Positions 47,095-56,316 of a stretch of DNA of 64,000 nucleotides are shown piece by piece. The stretch comes from Thauera sp. 28 (GTDB taxonomy: Bacteria; Pseudomonadota; Gammaproteobacteria; Burkholderiales; Rhodocyclaceae), in the NCBI RefSeq assembly GCF_000310145.2, contig NZ_AMXA01000005.1:62001-126000 (forward strand), given 5' to 3'. The position numbers and the translations under genes are program-made. The notes beneath the pieces were generated by a model, which ran no database searches, was not told the DNA's origin, and saw nothing but the letters and a program-made list of their open reading frames with translations. Position 1 is the stretch's first letter, and each line of letters opens with the position of its first letter.

Positions 47095-50067
47095 CTACGC
47101 ACCAGCGAAAAGAGCTGCACTTCCGGCCGAGGCCAACAGTCTCGACACGCTCGCATCAAACGCCCGCTTGAAATCGGGGTCCGACGCGTACCGCTTGTAG
47201 AGGTCCAGTTCCCGCCGCCGCTCCACGCTGATCGCCTGTTGGATCAGGCGCTCCAGCGCCAGCTGCCGGTTCTGGTTGTCGGGGTTGTCTTCGACCTGCG
47301 CCTTGTAGTCGGCATGCTTCATCACATGCTTGGCGATGTTGATGAATTTCACCCGCTGCTCTTCCGGCGTGGCCTCCCAGCCCGCGAAGTGGCGCTCGTT
47401 GAAGGCGCGGACGATCTCGTCGAGTGGGTCTTTGTCACCGTCGCCGAAGTGGCCGCCACGGACGTTCGGGTTCTGGGGATCCAGCTCCGTTTCCGAAGCG
47501 TCCAGCCCGATCTTCGCCTCGAGGCGTGACCTTTCCAGCCCATACGTGGAAAGATCAACGCTGTTCAGCAGTTCATCCAGCTTGTCCTGATCCGGGTCCT
47601 TCACCTTCAGCTTCGGGATCAGGAATTTCAGGAACCAGTGCAGCATTTCCCAGTTCGCGTTGTTGAACGGGATGATGGCAGCCACCTGGGCGTAGATCTT
47701 CACGAACTGCTTGGCCTTGATCTTGAAGTCGATGCGCTGCTCGTCGTCGAGGTCGGTCTCGAAGCGGGCCACGACGGTATCGATGATCGGGTGCAGTTCC
47801 TCCGCTTCCGCGCTGGCGAAGAATTTCTCATTGAAGGCCAACACCTCCGACCAGTCGTGGATGCCGAAGCCGTCCAGCGCGTCCTTGAGATCGTGCAGCA
47901 CGTTCACGTCGGTCGGTTCGCTGAGGCTGGTCGCCGTGTAGAACGGGTCGAACGCGGCCTTGATGTCGTCCACCGTGTTGTAGAAGTCGAGCACGAAGGT
48001 GTCGGTCTTGCCCAGCTTCCAGTTACAGCGGTTCAGCCTTGAAAGCGCCTGCACCGCCAGCACCCCCTGCAGCTTCTTGTCCACGTACATGGTGTGCAGC
48101 ATCGGCTCGTCGAAGCCGGTCAGGTACTTGTTGGCGACGACCAGAATCCGGTAATCGTCCTTCTCGAACGCCTCCGGCAGGTCACGCGCGGGAATACCGT
48201 TGAGCCCGTCCTCGGTGTACTTGATGCCATCGACAGTCTTGTCTCCCGAGAAGGCCACCAGTGCCTTGAACGGCGCATTCGCCTCCTGGAGGGCAGCGCG
48301 GATTGCAAAGAAGTAACGGACGGCGCACTCGATGTTGCGCGTGACGACCATCGCTTTCGCCTTGCCCTTGAGCTTCTTGGCCTGCCAGATCTTGCTGATG
48401 AAGTGATCGACCATGATCCTGGCCTTCACGTCGATGGTCCGGGGGCTGGCCTCGACGAACGCCTTGAGCTTCTTCTGCGCCTTCGCGGTATCGAACAGCG
48501 GGTTCTCCTCGACCGACTTCTGAACCTCGTAGTAGCTCTTGTAGGTCGTGTACTTCTCCAGCACATCGAGGATGAATTTCTCCTCGATGGCCTGCTTCAT
48601 GGAGTACAGGTGGAAGGGGTAGAACTTCCCGTCCGCGCCTTGCCGCCCGAACTTCTCGAGCGTGGCCGGCTTCGGCGTGGCGGTGAAGGCGAAGTAGCTG
48701 GCGTTCTTGCTCATCTTGCGCGCCGTCATGGCCGCAAGAATCTGGTCCTGCACATCGACCGGCTCTTCGTCCCCGCTGCCGGTGAGGGTCTCATTCACCT
48801 TGTCGGCCGCAATACCCGACTGGGAGGAATGCGCCTCGTCGATGATGACCGCGAAGCTGCGGTCGGACAGCTGGCCGATGCCGTCCACGATGAAGGGAAA
48901 CTTCTGAACGGTCGTGATGACGATCTTCTTGCCCGCCTCCAGGTTGTACTGCAACTCCGCAGCGCTCTCGCAATGCGCCACGATGTTCCTGGTCTCGGAG
49001 AAGAGCTTGATGTTGTCCTTGAGCTGTTTGTCCAGCACCCTGCGATCCGTCACCACAACCACGGAATCGAACACGTTGGCCGTGCCTGCCGGGTCGTACA
49101 GCTCCACCAGTTGGTAGGCCAGCCAGGTGATCGAATTGGACTTGCCAGAGCCTGCGGAATGCTGGATCAGGTAGGTCTGGCCGACGCCATGCTGTCTGGC
49201 GTCAGTAAGGATGCCGCGCACCACGTCCAGTTGGTGATAGCGCGGGAAGAACAGTGCCTTGCGCTCCTTGCCGGTCTTCTTGTCCTTCTCGACAGTGAAC
49301 TTGGCGAACTGCTCGATGATGTTCGTGAGACTGCGGCGCGGCAGGATGTCTTCCCAGAGGTAGGCCGTCCTGTGGCCTTTCGGGTTGACCGGGTTGCCCT
49401 TGCCGAAGTTGAAGCCCTTGTTGAACGGCAGAAAATTGCTGTCATTTCCGGCCAGCTGGGCACACATGTAGGCCTCGTCCGGGTCGACCGCGAAGTGGAC
49501 CAGACAACGGCCAAACTCGAACAGCGGCTCACGCGGGTCGCGGTCGCTGCGGTACTGCCTGATCGCGTGATGAACGTTCTGGCCGGTCCAGGGGTTCTTC
49601 AGCTCCAGCGTGGCAATCGCCAAGCCATTGACGAAGAGCACCATGTCCACCGACTTGAAGGTGTCGCTGCTTCCCAGGCCCTGGCTGTAATGCACCTGCC
49701 GGGTGACGCTGAAGATGTTGGCCGCAAAGTTGGCGACGACTTCCGGGTTCAGGTCGTTGTAGGGCAGCCGGTAGAGCAGATCGAAGTGGGCATCATCGAT
49801 GTCCAGCCCCTTCTTCAGGAGGGCCAGCACGCTGTCCTTCTTGATCTTCTTGTTCAGCCGCTCCAGCAGCAGGCGCTGCCAGTTCGGGCGATCCTTCAGC
49901 TTCGCCAGTTCCTTGGGCTGGGTGGCTTCGAGGAATTGCCAGAAGAGTTTGCCGTCGATGGCAAACTCCCTGTTGAAGTCAGCCGGATTGCCGATGCAGT
50001 AGCCGTCCTTGGCGAGGGCGTTTTCGATGTGCGTTTCGAGCGCTTTTTCGTTTGTTCGGCTGACCAT
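47095..50067 (-). CDS. hsdR: Type I restriction endonuclease subunit HsdR
   Basis: The 990-residue motor and nuclease subunit cleaves DNA after ATP-driven translocation. The N-terminal PD-(D/E)xK nuclease has VDMVLFVNGLAIATLELKNPW. The helicase has Walker A IQHSAGSGKSNSITW, DEAH box VIIDEAHSSQSG, SATP-type FAFTATPKP, and the late motif LSRLNRCN. It begins nine bases after the hsdS stop and belongs to the hsdM-hsdS-hsdR operon. Confidence 0.95.
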   Translation of the reverse strand: MVSRTNEKALETHIENALAKDGYCIGNPADFNREFAIDGKLFWQFLEATQPKELAKLKDRPNWQRLLLERLNKKIKKDSVLALLKKGLDIDDAHFDLLYRLPYNDLNPEVVANFAANIFSVTRQVHYSQGLGSSDTFKSVDMVLFVNGLAIATLELKNPWTGQNVHHAIRQYRSDRDPREPLFEFGRCLVHFAVDPDEAYMCAQLAGNDSNFLPFNKGFNFGKGNPVNPKGHRTAYLWEDILPRRSLTNIIEQFAKFTVEKDKKTGKERKALFFPRYHQLDVVRGILTDARQHGVGQTYLIQHSAGSGKSNSITWLAYQLVELYDPAGTANVFDSVVVVTDRRVLDKQLKDNIKLFSETRNIVAHCESAAELQYNLEAGKKIVITTVQKFPFIVDGIGQLSDRSFAVIIDEAHSSQSGIAADKVNETLTGSGDEEPVDVQDQILAAMTARKMSKNASYFAFTATPKPATLEKFGRQGADGKFYPFHLYSMKQAIEEKFILDVLEKYTTYKSYYEVQKSVEENPLFDTAKAQKKLKAFVEASPRTIDVKARIMVDHFISKIWQAKKLKGKAKAMVVTRNIECAVRYFFAIRAALQEANAPFKALVAFSGDKTVDGIKYTEDGLNGIPARDLPEAFEKDDYRILVVANKYLTGFDEPMLHTMYVDKKLQGVLAVQALSRLNRCNWKLGKTDTFVLDFYNTVDDIKAAFDPFYTATSLSEPTDVNVLHDLKDALDGFGIHDWSEVLAFNEKFFASAEAEELHPIIDTVVARFETDLDDEQRIDFKIKAKQFVKIYAQVAAIIPFNNANWEMLHWFLKFLIPKLKVKDPDQDKLDELLNSVDLSTYGLERSRLEAKIGLDASETELDPQNPNVRGGHFGDGDKDPLDEIVRAFNERHFAGWEATPEEQRVKFINIAKHVMKHADYKAQVEDNPDNQNRQLALERLIQQAISVERRRELDLYKRYASDPDFKRAFDASVSRLLASAGSAALFAGA

Positions 50068-50076
50068 GTCTTTCCC

Positions 50077-51339
50077 TCAAGCCTGAGCCTTGCCCATCAC
50101 ATACGAGGCCACCAACGTAGTCTTCAATTCCCTAAGCAACTGAATGGCTCTCTCTTCCTGGGCAATAGCCGAGTCAATCTTTCTAGTTATCTCATCACAG
50201 TAGCTGACAATCTCTTGCTGCTCGTGCAATGGGGGGCAAACTGTTTGAACGCTGTAAAAGTCTTTCGTATAAAGCGGCATCATCCCATCGACAACTCCGT
50301 ATACGACGGAAGAGAACTGCTCACACATCCACTTTGTGTGAAAAAGCAACTCAAAGTACGGAGGAAATGCCTTTTTCGTTGGCCGAAAAACCGTGTAGTT
50401 GTTCGTGATAATCCCTCTAACTTTTGCAGCCCAAAAAACGCCAAGGTGAGCTTTGTATTTATTGAGGACAAGATCACCCACATGGCAAAGTTTGAACTCA
50501 TCGAAACTCTGGGCCTGCGTAGAGTGCTCGGCCATCTGGTCAGTTGGGACTAATCCATTTCTCTGAGTTACAGAGAGCTTCTGCTCGCTTCCGTCCCGGT
50601 CGCGTCTGGTTACCTCCCTGAACAAGTACCTGCATGGCAACTCTTCCCAATTCTTTGGTATATTTTTCAGCCACTTAACCGAGCTTTTCCGGAGTTCTAC
50701 TTGTTCATTCAATCCAATCAACACCGCCCGGCTGATCAACCCCTCTCTTTGCTCGCCCAATAACTCAATCAGCCGCTCCTTCTTAGCAATCGCGGCATCG
50801 ACCTCGGCAACTTTCTGGTCTAGGAAGGCAACGATACGGTCTTGTTCGTCTCGCGGCGGCAGTGGAACAGGAAGGCGCTTGAAATCCCAGAAGTCGATGT
50901 TCTGACGAAGCCCCGAGCCCATGCCGTAAAAGACCTTCAGTGCGTCGTAGCTCTCCAGAAGTCGAAACACATACGCCGGGTTGATTTCGGGATGGCACCT
51001 CAAGCCCAAGTAGGCTGAGGTGATCATCCCTTTGTCTTTGGCGTAACCGACTCGCAGGCTGGTTTGATCGTTTTGCAAGTCAGTGGTACGGATGACGATG
51101 TCGCCTGGCTTGATGAGCTGGTAGCTCTCGAACGACTCCGGCACCAAGCCTGTCAGCTTCTCTTCGGGCTTGATCACAATGCGTCCATAGCTCAACGACA
51201 GCACCGTTTTTTCCACCAACCCCTTGTTGCGATCCTTGTTCTCCTTGAAGCAGGTGAAGCCGGGGCGGACATCCCAGTGCGTAGGGATCTCCCCAAGCCA
51301 TTCCACCCCGCTCGACTTGTAGCTCTCATAACGCTGCAT
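50077..51339 (-). CDS. hsdS: Type I restriction-modification specificity subunit HsdS
   Basis: The 420-residue DNA recognition subunit has two target recognition domains and two conserved helical spacers. TRD1 opens WLGEIPTHWDVRPG. The first conserved region is LPVPLPPRDEQDRIVAFLD, and the second is PPLHEQQEIVSYCDEITRKI. The target sequence of each half cannot be deduced. The start at 51339 overlaps the stop of the DUF1016 gene (ATGA). The TRD2 half is visibly more AT-rich than the rest of the operon. Confidence 0.93.
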   Translation of the reverse strand: MQRYESYKSSGVEWLGEIPTHWDVRPGFTCFKENKDRNKGLVEKTVLSLSYGRIVIKPEEKLTGLVPESFESYQLIKPGDIVIRTTDLQNDQTSLRVGYAKDKGMITSAYLGLRCHPEINPAYVFRLLESYDALKVFYGMGSGLRQNIDFWDFKRLPVPLPPRDEQDRIVAFLDQKVAEVDAAIAKKERLIELLGEQREGLISRAVLIGLNEQVELRKSSVKWLKNIPKNWEELPCRYLFREVTRRDRDGSEQKLSVTQRNGLVPTDQMAEHSTQAQSFDEFKLCHVGDLVLNKYKAHLGVFWAAKVRGIITNNYTVFRPTKKAFPPYFELLFHTKWMCEQFSSVVYGVVDGMMPLYTKDFYSVQTVCPPLHEQQEIVSYCDEITRKIDSAIAQEERAIQLLRELKTTLVASYVMGKAQA

Positions 51340-52424
51340 CACGCCTCTCCCTCGCTCTGCGCGACCCATTCCGCCAGCCGCCGCTGCAGCTCGTCCTTGC
51401 TGGGCAGATACAACTGATATTCGGCGGCGTGGATGTTGGCATCGGGCGGCAGGGTGATTTCCACCAGTGCGTCGTTTTTCTGGTGGCACAGGATGATGCC
51501 GATGCTGCGGTTCTCATCGGCCGTCTTCACGTAGCGGTCGAAGTAATTCACGTACATCTGCATCTGCCCCAGGTCCTGATGCGTCAGCTTGTTACGTTTG
51601 AGGTCGATGAGCACGTAGCAGCGCAGTAGCCGGTTGTAGAAGACCAGGTCGACGTAGAAATGGTCGTCGTCGAACGTGAAGCGCTTTTGCCGCGCCTCGA
51701 ACAGAAAACCTTTGCCCAGTTCCAGCAGGAACATCTGCAACTGGTCGATGATGGCGGTTTCCAGCTCGTGCTCGGAGTAGGCGTGCCGCTCGGGCAGGTT
51801 GAGGAACTCGAGGACGTAGGGGCTCTTCAGCACGTCGGCGGGTTTGGCGATTACCTGACCGGACCGGGCCAGGGCGCGCACTTCGTCGGTGTTGCGGCTC
51901 AGGGCCAGGCGCTCGTAGAGCGATGCGGCGATCTGGCGTTGCAGCTCGCGCACGCCCCAACTGTTGGCGTGCGCTTCGATCTCATAGAAGCGCCGCTCGT
52001 CCTCGCTCTTGAGCGCCAGCAGGGTCACGTAATGCGACCAACCCAGGCGGAAATGTCCGAGCAAGGGCGCGAGCCAACCGGTGGCATCGCCGGTTTGCAC
52101 CAACCAGGCAGATTGCGCAGACGCTGTCTGCGCAATCTCGCGATAGGCGAGGTAGAAGCGGCGGCATTGCTCGAGGTTGCGCTTGGAGAATCCCGGCCCC
52201 AGGCGCTCGGTAAGCTGCTTGGCCAGATTGTCGAGCAGACGTTTGCCATACAGCTCGGCGCGCGACGCCGCACCGTCCTCGAACTCGACGATATGGCGCC
52301 CGAACAGCCAGTTGCGCACCACCAGTGCGAGGTCGACCGAACGCGCCGCCTGCTGTTGCAGCAGGGTATGCGTGTGCGCCAGCGCGCCGAGCAGTTCATC
52401 CAGCGTGGCGGGGTTCGGGCTCAT
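51339..52424 (-). CDS. DUF1016/YhcG-type PD-(D/E)XK nuclease-domain protein
   Basis: The 361-residue protein has an N-terminal helical DUF1016 domain (about 1-160) with GPGFSKRNLEQCRRFYLAYRE. A C-terminal YhcG domain contains the nuclease motif FYVDLVFYNRLLRCYVLIDLK with catalytic D and D-x-K. Proteins of this type are often found beside or inside restriction-modification and toxin loci. Here it lies between hsdM and hsdS with four-base overlaps on both sides. It is therefore probably part of the operon's regulation or activity, but its role is unknown. Confidence 0.9.
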   Translation of the reverse strand: MSPNPATLDELLGALAHTHTLLQQQAARSVDLALVVRNWLFGRHIVEFEDGAASRAELYGKRLLDNLAKQLTERLGPGFSKRNLEQCRRFYLAYREIAQTASAQSAWLVQTGDATGWLAPLLGHFRLGWSHYVTLLALKSEDERRFYEIEAHANSWGVRELQRQIAASLYERLALSRNTDEVRALARSGQVIAKPADVLKSPYVLEFLNLPERHAYSEHELETAIIDQLQMFLLELGKGFLFEARQKRFTFDDDHFYVDLVFYNRLLRCYVLIDLKRNKLTHQDLGQMQMYVNYFDRYVKTADENRSIGIILCHQKNDALVEITLPPDANIHAAEYQLYLPSKDELQRRLAEWVAQSEGEA

Positions 52425-54769
52425 GTGCGCCCCTTCACGAAGCTCACGAGTTGCTTGAGCAAGCCATCGGTTTCCGCCTCGAGGGCGAGGATTTCCGCTG
52501 TGACTTCCTCCAGGCTGCGCAGCGGCTTGTGCTGGTAGAAATACTTGTTGAAGCTGATTTCGTAGCCGATCACGGTCTTGTCGATGGCAATCCAGGCTTC
52601 ATCGACGTGCGGACGCACTTCGCGGATGAAGTAGTCGTGAATCACGCTGGATGCGGACAGTCTGGTATCCGGCGCCAACGGTACGTTCTCGGTGTCGCGC
52701 AACTCGCTGTCCGGCTCGTACTCGATGTATCCACCGGCCGCCGCCATGTAGCCGTAGTCGCCCAGCTTGTCGCGAGTCGTGCCGAGTTGGTTGAGCAGCT
52801 CATCCAGCTTGCCGGCGTCGAGCTTGTGGACCTTCTTGATCACCTTCTCGGCTCGTTCGTCACGCCAGCTCACCGCGTTGAGGATTTGCTTCCGGGCTGT
52901 TGCAGGCAGCTTCAAACCCAGTGCCTTGAGGGCGTCGTCGGCGATGACCTCGAAGTGGTTGAAGTCGAGGAACTCACCGAAGCCGACCTTCTCGGCCAGT
53001 TGCTGCGCCGCATGCAAGAGCTCGCGTTGCGTGCGCCACGTCGCTTCGGACAGCAGTTCCCTGCGGTTCTTGGGCGAGAGGGCGATCTCTTCTCTTTCGA
53101 GGTGCGCTTCGATGGCCTCGGTGTGCGCCTTCAGGCCGGCATAGACCTCGTCGCCATACTTGCCGTACACCCACTCCATGATGTCCTGCATGCCCGGGGT
53201 GAAGCGCAAGGTTGCGATGCGCTCGGGCGTGAATTGTGCAGCCAGTCGCAACGGGCGCTCGACCGTGACCTTGTAATAGCCGAAGTCGCGGTTGTTGAAG
53301 ACTTTGGAAATGCCGTCACTCGGCATTTCCAAGTACAGCTGGGTGATCTGGTGGATGTGTTCGTCGGTGAATTCGCAGTTCTTTTCACCGAGGTTCTTGC
53401 GCAGCTTCTGGTACAGGTTGCTGGCATCGATCAGCTGCACCTTGCCCTTGCGCTTGTCGGCCTTGTTGTTGGAAAGAACCCAGACGTAGGTGGTGATGCC
53501 GGTGTTGTAGAACAGGTTGTTCGGCAGCTGGATGATGGCTTCGAGGTAGTCGTTCTCGATGATGTGGCGGCGGATGTTGCTCTCGCCGCTCCCCGCATCC
53601 CCGGTAAACAGGGCGGAGCCGTTGTGGACGGACGCGATGCGCGAACCCATCGGGCTGTCGCTGCGTCGCTTCATCTTGTTGACCATCTCCATCATGAACA
53701 GGAGCTGGCCGTCCGAAGAGCGCGGGATCGCGGGGTAGAAGTCGTGTTCGTCCCCGGTGTAGTCGGACAGATTGACCTGGAAGCGATGGTCGATCACGTC
53801 CTTGCCGTCGACGATGCTCTTCTGGTCGCTCTTCCAGCTCTTGCCGTAGGGCGGGTTGGTGAGCATGAAGTCGAAGCGCGTACCCGAGAAATCGTCGGTG
53901 GCCAGCGTGGAGCCGAACTTGATGTTCTCGGGGTCGTTGCCCTTGATCATCATGTCGGACTTGCAGATGGCGTAGGTCTCCGGGTTCACTTCCTTGCCGT
54001 AGAGGAACACGCCCACCTTCGCTTTGACCTCGCCGTCGGGATCGGTGATGAAGTCCTGCGACTCGGTGAGCATGCCGCCGCTGCCGCAGGCCGGGTCGTA
54101 GATGGTCAGCGGGTTGGGCAGTTGATCCTTGACCGGAATGAAGACCAGATTGGTCATGAGCTTGATCACTTCACGGGGTGTGAAGTGCTCACCGGCCTCT
54201 TCGTTGTTTTCCTCGTTGAACTTGCGGATCAGTTCCTCGAAGACGTAGCCCATGCCCAGGTTCGACAGCCCCGGCTGGGTACGCCCATCCGGGCCTTTGC
54301 GATCGTTGGGGCTGAGGTTGATCTCGTCGGAAACGAACTTCTCGATCACGTCGTGCAGCACGTCCGACTGCGCCATCTTGCGAATCTGGTTGCGCAGGTC
54401 GAACTTCTCGACGATCTCCTTCACGTTGTCCGAGAAACCATCGAGGTAGTTCTTGAGGTTGGCTTCCAACTGAGACGGGTTGCCCAGCAGCGACTTCAGG
54501 GTGAAGCGGGAGGTGTTGTAGAACACGTAGCCCGATGCCTCGCGCAGTCCATGCGGATCGAGGTCGGCCATTTCAGCGTCTTCACGCTGGAAGCGGATCT
54601 CTTCGAGAACCGCCTCCTTGCTGGGCTCCAGCAGGCAGTCCAGCCGGCGCAGGACGAACATCGGCAGGATGACGTCGCGGTACTTACCACGCACGAAAAC
54701 ATCCCTGAGGCAGTCGTCAGCGATTGACCAGATGAAGCTGACGATCTTGTTGTGTACTGAGTGATCCAT
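52421..54769 (-). CDS. hsdM: Type I DNA adenine methyltransferase HsdM
   Basis: The 782-residue protein methylates adenine at the site chosen by HsdS. The SAM-binding motif is IYDPACGSGGMLTES and the catalytic motif is MLTNPPYGKSW. An N-terminal helical domain (about 1-170) and a long C-terminal extension (about 500-780) complete it; the size is above the ~500-550 of short HsdM types, consistent with the long subfamily. Start ATG 54769 has AAGGA upstream. It is the first gene of the hsdM-DUF1016-hsdS-hsdR run. Confidence 0.95.
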   Translation of the reverse strand: MDHSVHNKIVSFIWSIADDCLRDVFVRGKYRDVILPMFVLRRLDCLLEPSKEAVLEEIRFQREDAEMADLDPHGLREASGYVFYNTSRFTLKSLLGNPSQLEANLKNYLDGFSDNVKEIVEKFDLRNQIRKMAQSDVLHDVIEKFVSDEINLSPNDRKGPDGRTQPGLSNLGMGYVFEELIRKFNEENNEEAGEHFTPREVIKLMTNLVFIPVKDQLPNPLTIYDPACGSGGMLTESQDFITDPDGEVKAKVGVFLYGKEVNPETYAICKSDMMIKGNDPENIKFGSTLATDDFSGTRFDFMLTNPPYGKSWKSDQKSIVDGKDVIDHRFQVNLSDYTGDEHDFYPAIPRSSDGQLLFMMEMVNKMKRRSDSPMGSRIASVHNGSALFTGDAGSGESNIRRHIIENDYLEAIIQLPNNLFYNTGITTYVWVLSNNKADKRKGKVQLIDASNLYQKLRKNLGEKNCEFTDEHIHQITQLYLEMPSDGISKVFNNRDFGYYKVTVERPLRLAAQFTPERIATLRFTPGMQDIMEWVYGKYGDEVYAGLKAHTEAIEAHLEREEIALSPKNRRELLSEATWRTQRELLHAAQQLAEKVGFGEFLDFNHFEVIADDALKALGLKLPATARKQILNAVSWRDERAEKVIKKVHKLDAGKLDELLNQLGTTRDKLGDYGYMAAAGGYIEYEPDSELRDTENVPLAPDTRLSASSVIHDYFIREVRPHVDEAWIAIDKTVIGYEISFNKYFYQHKPLRSLEEVTAEILALEAETDGLLKQLVSFVKGRT

Positions 54770-54862
54770 AAGTCCTTGTGACACTCCCGTGCTTTACGGA
54801 TTGCTGTTTTGTCTTTGCGAGCAGCTGTCGAGTCCGCTCGGCGGAAGCCGTTGCGAGACCGA

Positions 54863-55972
54863 TCAATGATTCAAGAGACCTCGATCGCCCAGCCAGTACC
54901 CCGCCCGCAGCTTCCGATCGAAACTGAAAACGTGTTCTCCAGGCTCCTCGTCACAGCATCCGATCAAACGGTTGAAGTGGCCAAGCCCGCCCTCCCGTAG
55001 CGACACGGTGCCTCCACACAGCGGGCAATCCGCCATATACCGCACCAGGCGCAGGTTGTAACCACGCGACCGCCCTGGAAGCACCGTTGCCTTGGGATCC
55101 CAGACGAGCTCGACCTGACACTCCTTCTCCGAGAACGGATAAAAGAGCGGCGAGGCCATGATGATGAATCGATCGTAGAGCCGGATCAAAGGCCGCAGCA
55201 GAAACCAGAAGAAAATTGCCGCAACGACCATTAGCTCCCACTCGAGCGCACCGTCGACGACACGCATCAGCGCAATCAACACGGGCAGCGCCGTTACCAA
55301 CACCATGAGTCCGAGGCCGATCGCCGGGACATAGCGCCGCACGCCATCGATGCGCATGCTCGCTTCGCCCTGGCGGCGGAACAGCAGCGGCCACAGAAAC
55401 AGGCGCCCGAGGAGCGAGAACCGCAGACTCGACCGGTCCTCACGGTACCGAAGCACAAAAGGCTGCTTCTCATAGTCCGCTGGCAGGGTCGGCAGCGCCG
55501 TGCTGGCCCCGAAAGGACGCCATTCGAGACGATAGGCCGACGAGCGCCCGCCCTCCGACTTGTCCTTGGTCGGCCACAGAAGCCCGGTGAAGCCCGCCTT
55601 CCGCGCGGCGTCGGTGAAGCGTCCCTGCAGCTCGGCGAACGACTGCTCCAACGCAGACCAGTGTGGGTTCACCCGCTTGCGTGCCTTTTCGCTGGTCAGG
55701 TCATCGAATGGTTTGCCGCGTGCATCGAGCGCCCAACGCCAAAGCTCCTGGGTGTTGAGGGAACTCGGCTCGATGCCGTCCTTGCCATCGCCCTGGTACT
55801 GGGTCAGCAGCGCACGCAGTAAGTCCCAGAACGCGTCGCGGTAATCCGAGCTGCGGTCAGGATCCACGAAGCGCAAAAGCCACTGCGCAAACTCGACGCG
55901 CTTCGGCAACGGGCAGGCGCCCTCGCACTGAGGGGTATCGGACAGATCGCTCATCGGGCTCCCGGCAGACAT
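54863..55972 (-). CDS. Unrecognised membrane protein with a C-terminal zinc ribbon
   Basis: The 369-residue protein has a soluble N-terminal domain (about 1-190) with a Cys pair near the start (QCEGACPLPKR). Two hydrophobic helices follow (about 215-265: GLGLMVLVTALPVLIALM and LMVVAAIFFWFLL). A C-terminal cytoplasmic domain holds CPLCGG and a later CC pair, as in a zinc ribbon, and ends with WLGDRGLLNH. I do not recognise a family. It lies 93 bases upstream of hsdM with its own direction the same, and its GC content is typical of the region. Confidence 0.75.
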   Translation of the reverse strand: MSAGSPMSDLSDTPQCEGACPLPKRVEFAQWLLRFVDPDRSSDYRDAFWDLLRALLTQYQGDGKDGIEPSSLNTQELWRWALDARGKPFDDLTSEKARKRVNPHWSALEQSFAELQGRFTDAARKAGFTGLLWPTKDKSEGGRSSAYRLEWRPFGASTALPTLPADYEKQPFVLRYREDRSSLRFSLLGRLFLWPLLFRRQGEASMRIDGVRRYVPAIGLGLMVLVTALPVLIALMRVVDGALEWELMVVAAIFFWFLLRPLIRLYDRFIIMASPLFYPFSEKECQVELVWDPKATVLPGRSRGYNLRLVRYMADCPLCGGTVSLREGGLGHFNRLIGCCDEEPGEHVFSFDRKLRAGYWLGDRGLLNH

Positions 55973-56085
55973 GACGTGATTCTAGCAGCGAACCGTCCGC
56001 CAACCGGTTCCAGACCGTCCGGATCCAGCAGCCACGCGGGTTTGCGTACCTAACCTGACCTCTCCGTTCAACCCAGGAGAAGGTC

Positions 56086-56316
56086 ATGCTGGAAACCCTC
56101 GTTCTACACATCGCCGGCGAGCGCGTCACGCTCCGCTGGCTCCCCTCTGGCGATCTCGCTGTTTACCACCGGCCCGCCGAGCACGTGCGTGCGCTCGTCG
56201 AACCCATCTGCCGCAATCGTGGCCACTGGAACAGCGAGTACAACAACTGGATCGTCTTCCGTCAGTTCCGCGCAGCCGTCGTGTGCGAACTCGAAGCGGA
56301 GGCCGACCATGTCTGA
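56086..56316 (+). CDS. Small protein preceding the CoiA-like nuclease
   Basis: The 76-residue product starts MLETLVLHIAGERVTL with a strong AGGAGAAGG ribosome binding site. It contains a HWNSEYNNWIVFRQFRAAVV segment. It overlaps the next gene by eight bases, so the two are coupled. It is soluble with no signal peptide. I do not recognise the family; it may be a regulator, antitoxin or nuclease cofactor. Confidence 0.7.
   Translation: MLETLVLHIAGERVTLRWLPSGDLAVYHRPAEHVRALVEPICRNRGHWNSEYNNWIVFRQFRAAVVCELEAEADHV

Noticed and set aside
48094-50553. 819-codon plus-strand open frame opposite hsdR and part of hsdS
   Set aside because: It is a low-complexity antisense shadow of the restriction genes with no start context.
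52325-54727. 800-codon plus-strand open frame opposite hsdM
   Set aside because: It is antisense to a clearly identified methyltransferase and its protein has no recognisable domain.
45083-54769. BREX or DISARM defence system
   Set aside because: No PglZ, BrxC/L or DISARM-type helicase was seen; the genes are those of a type I restriction-modification operon.
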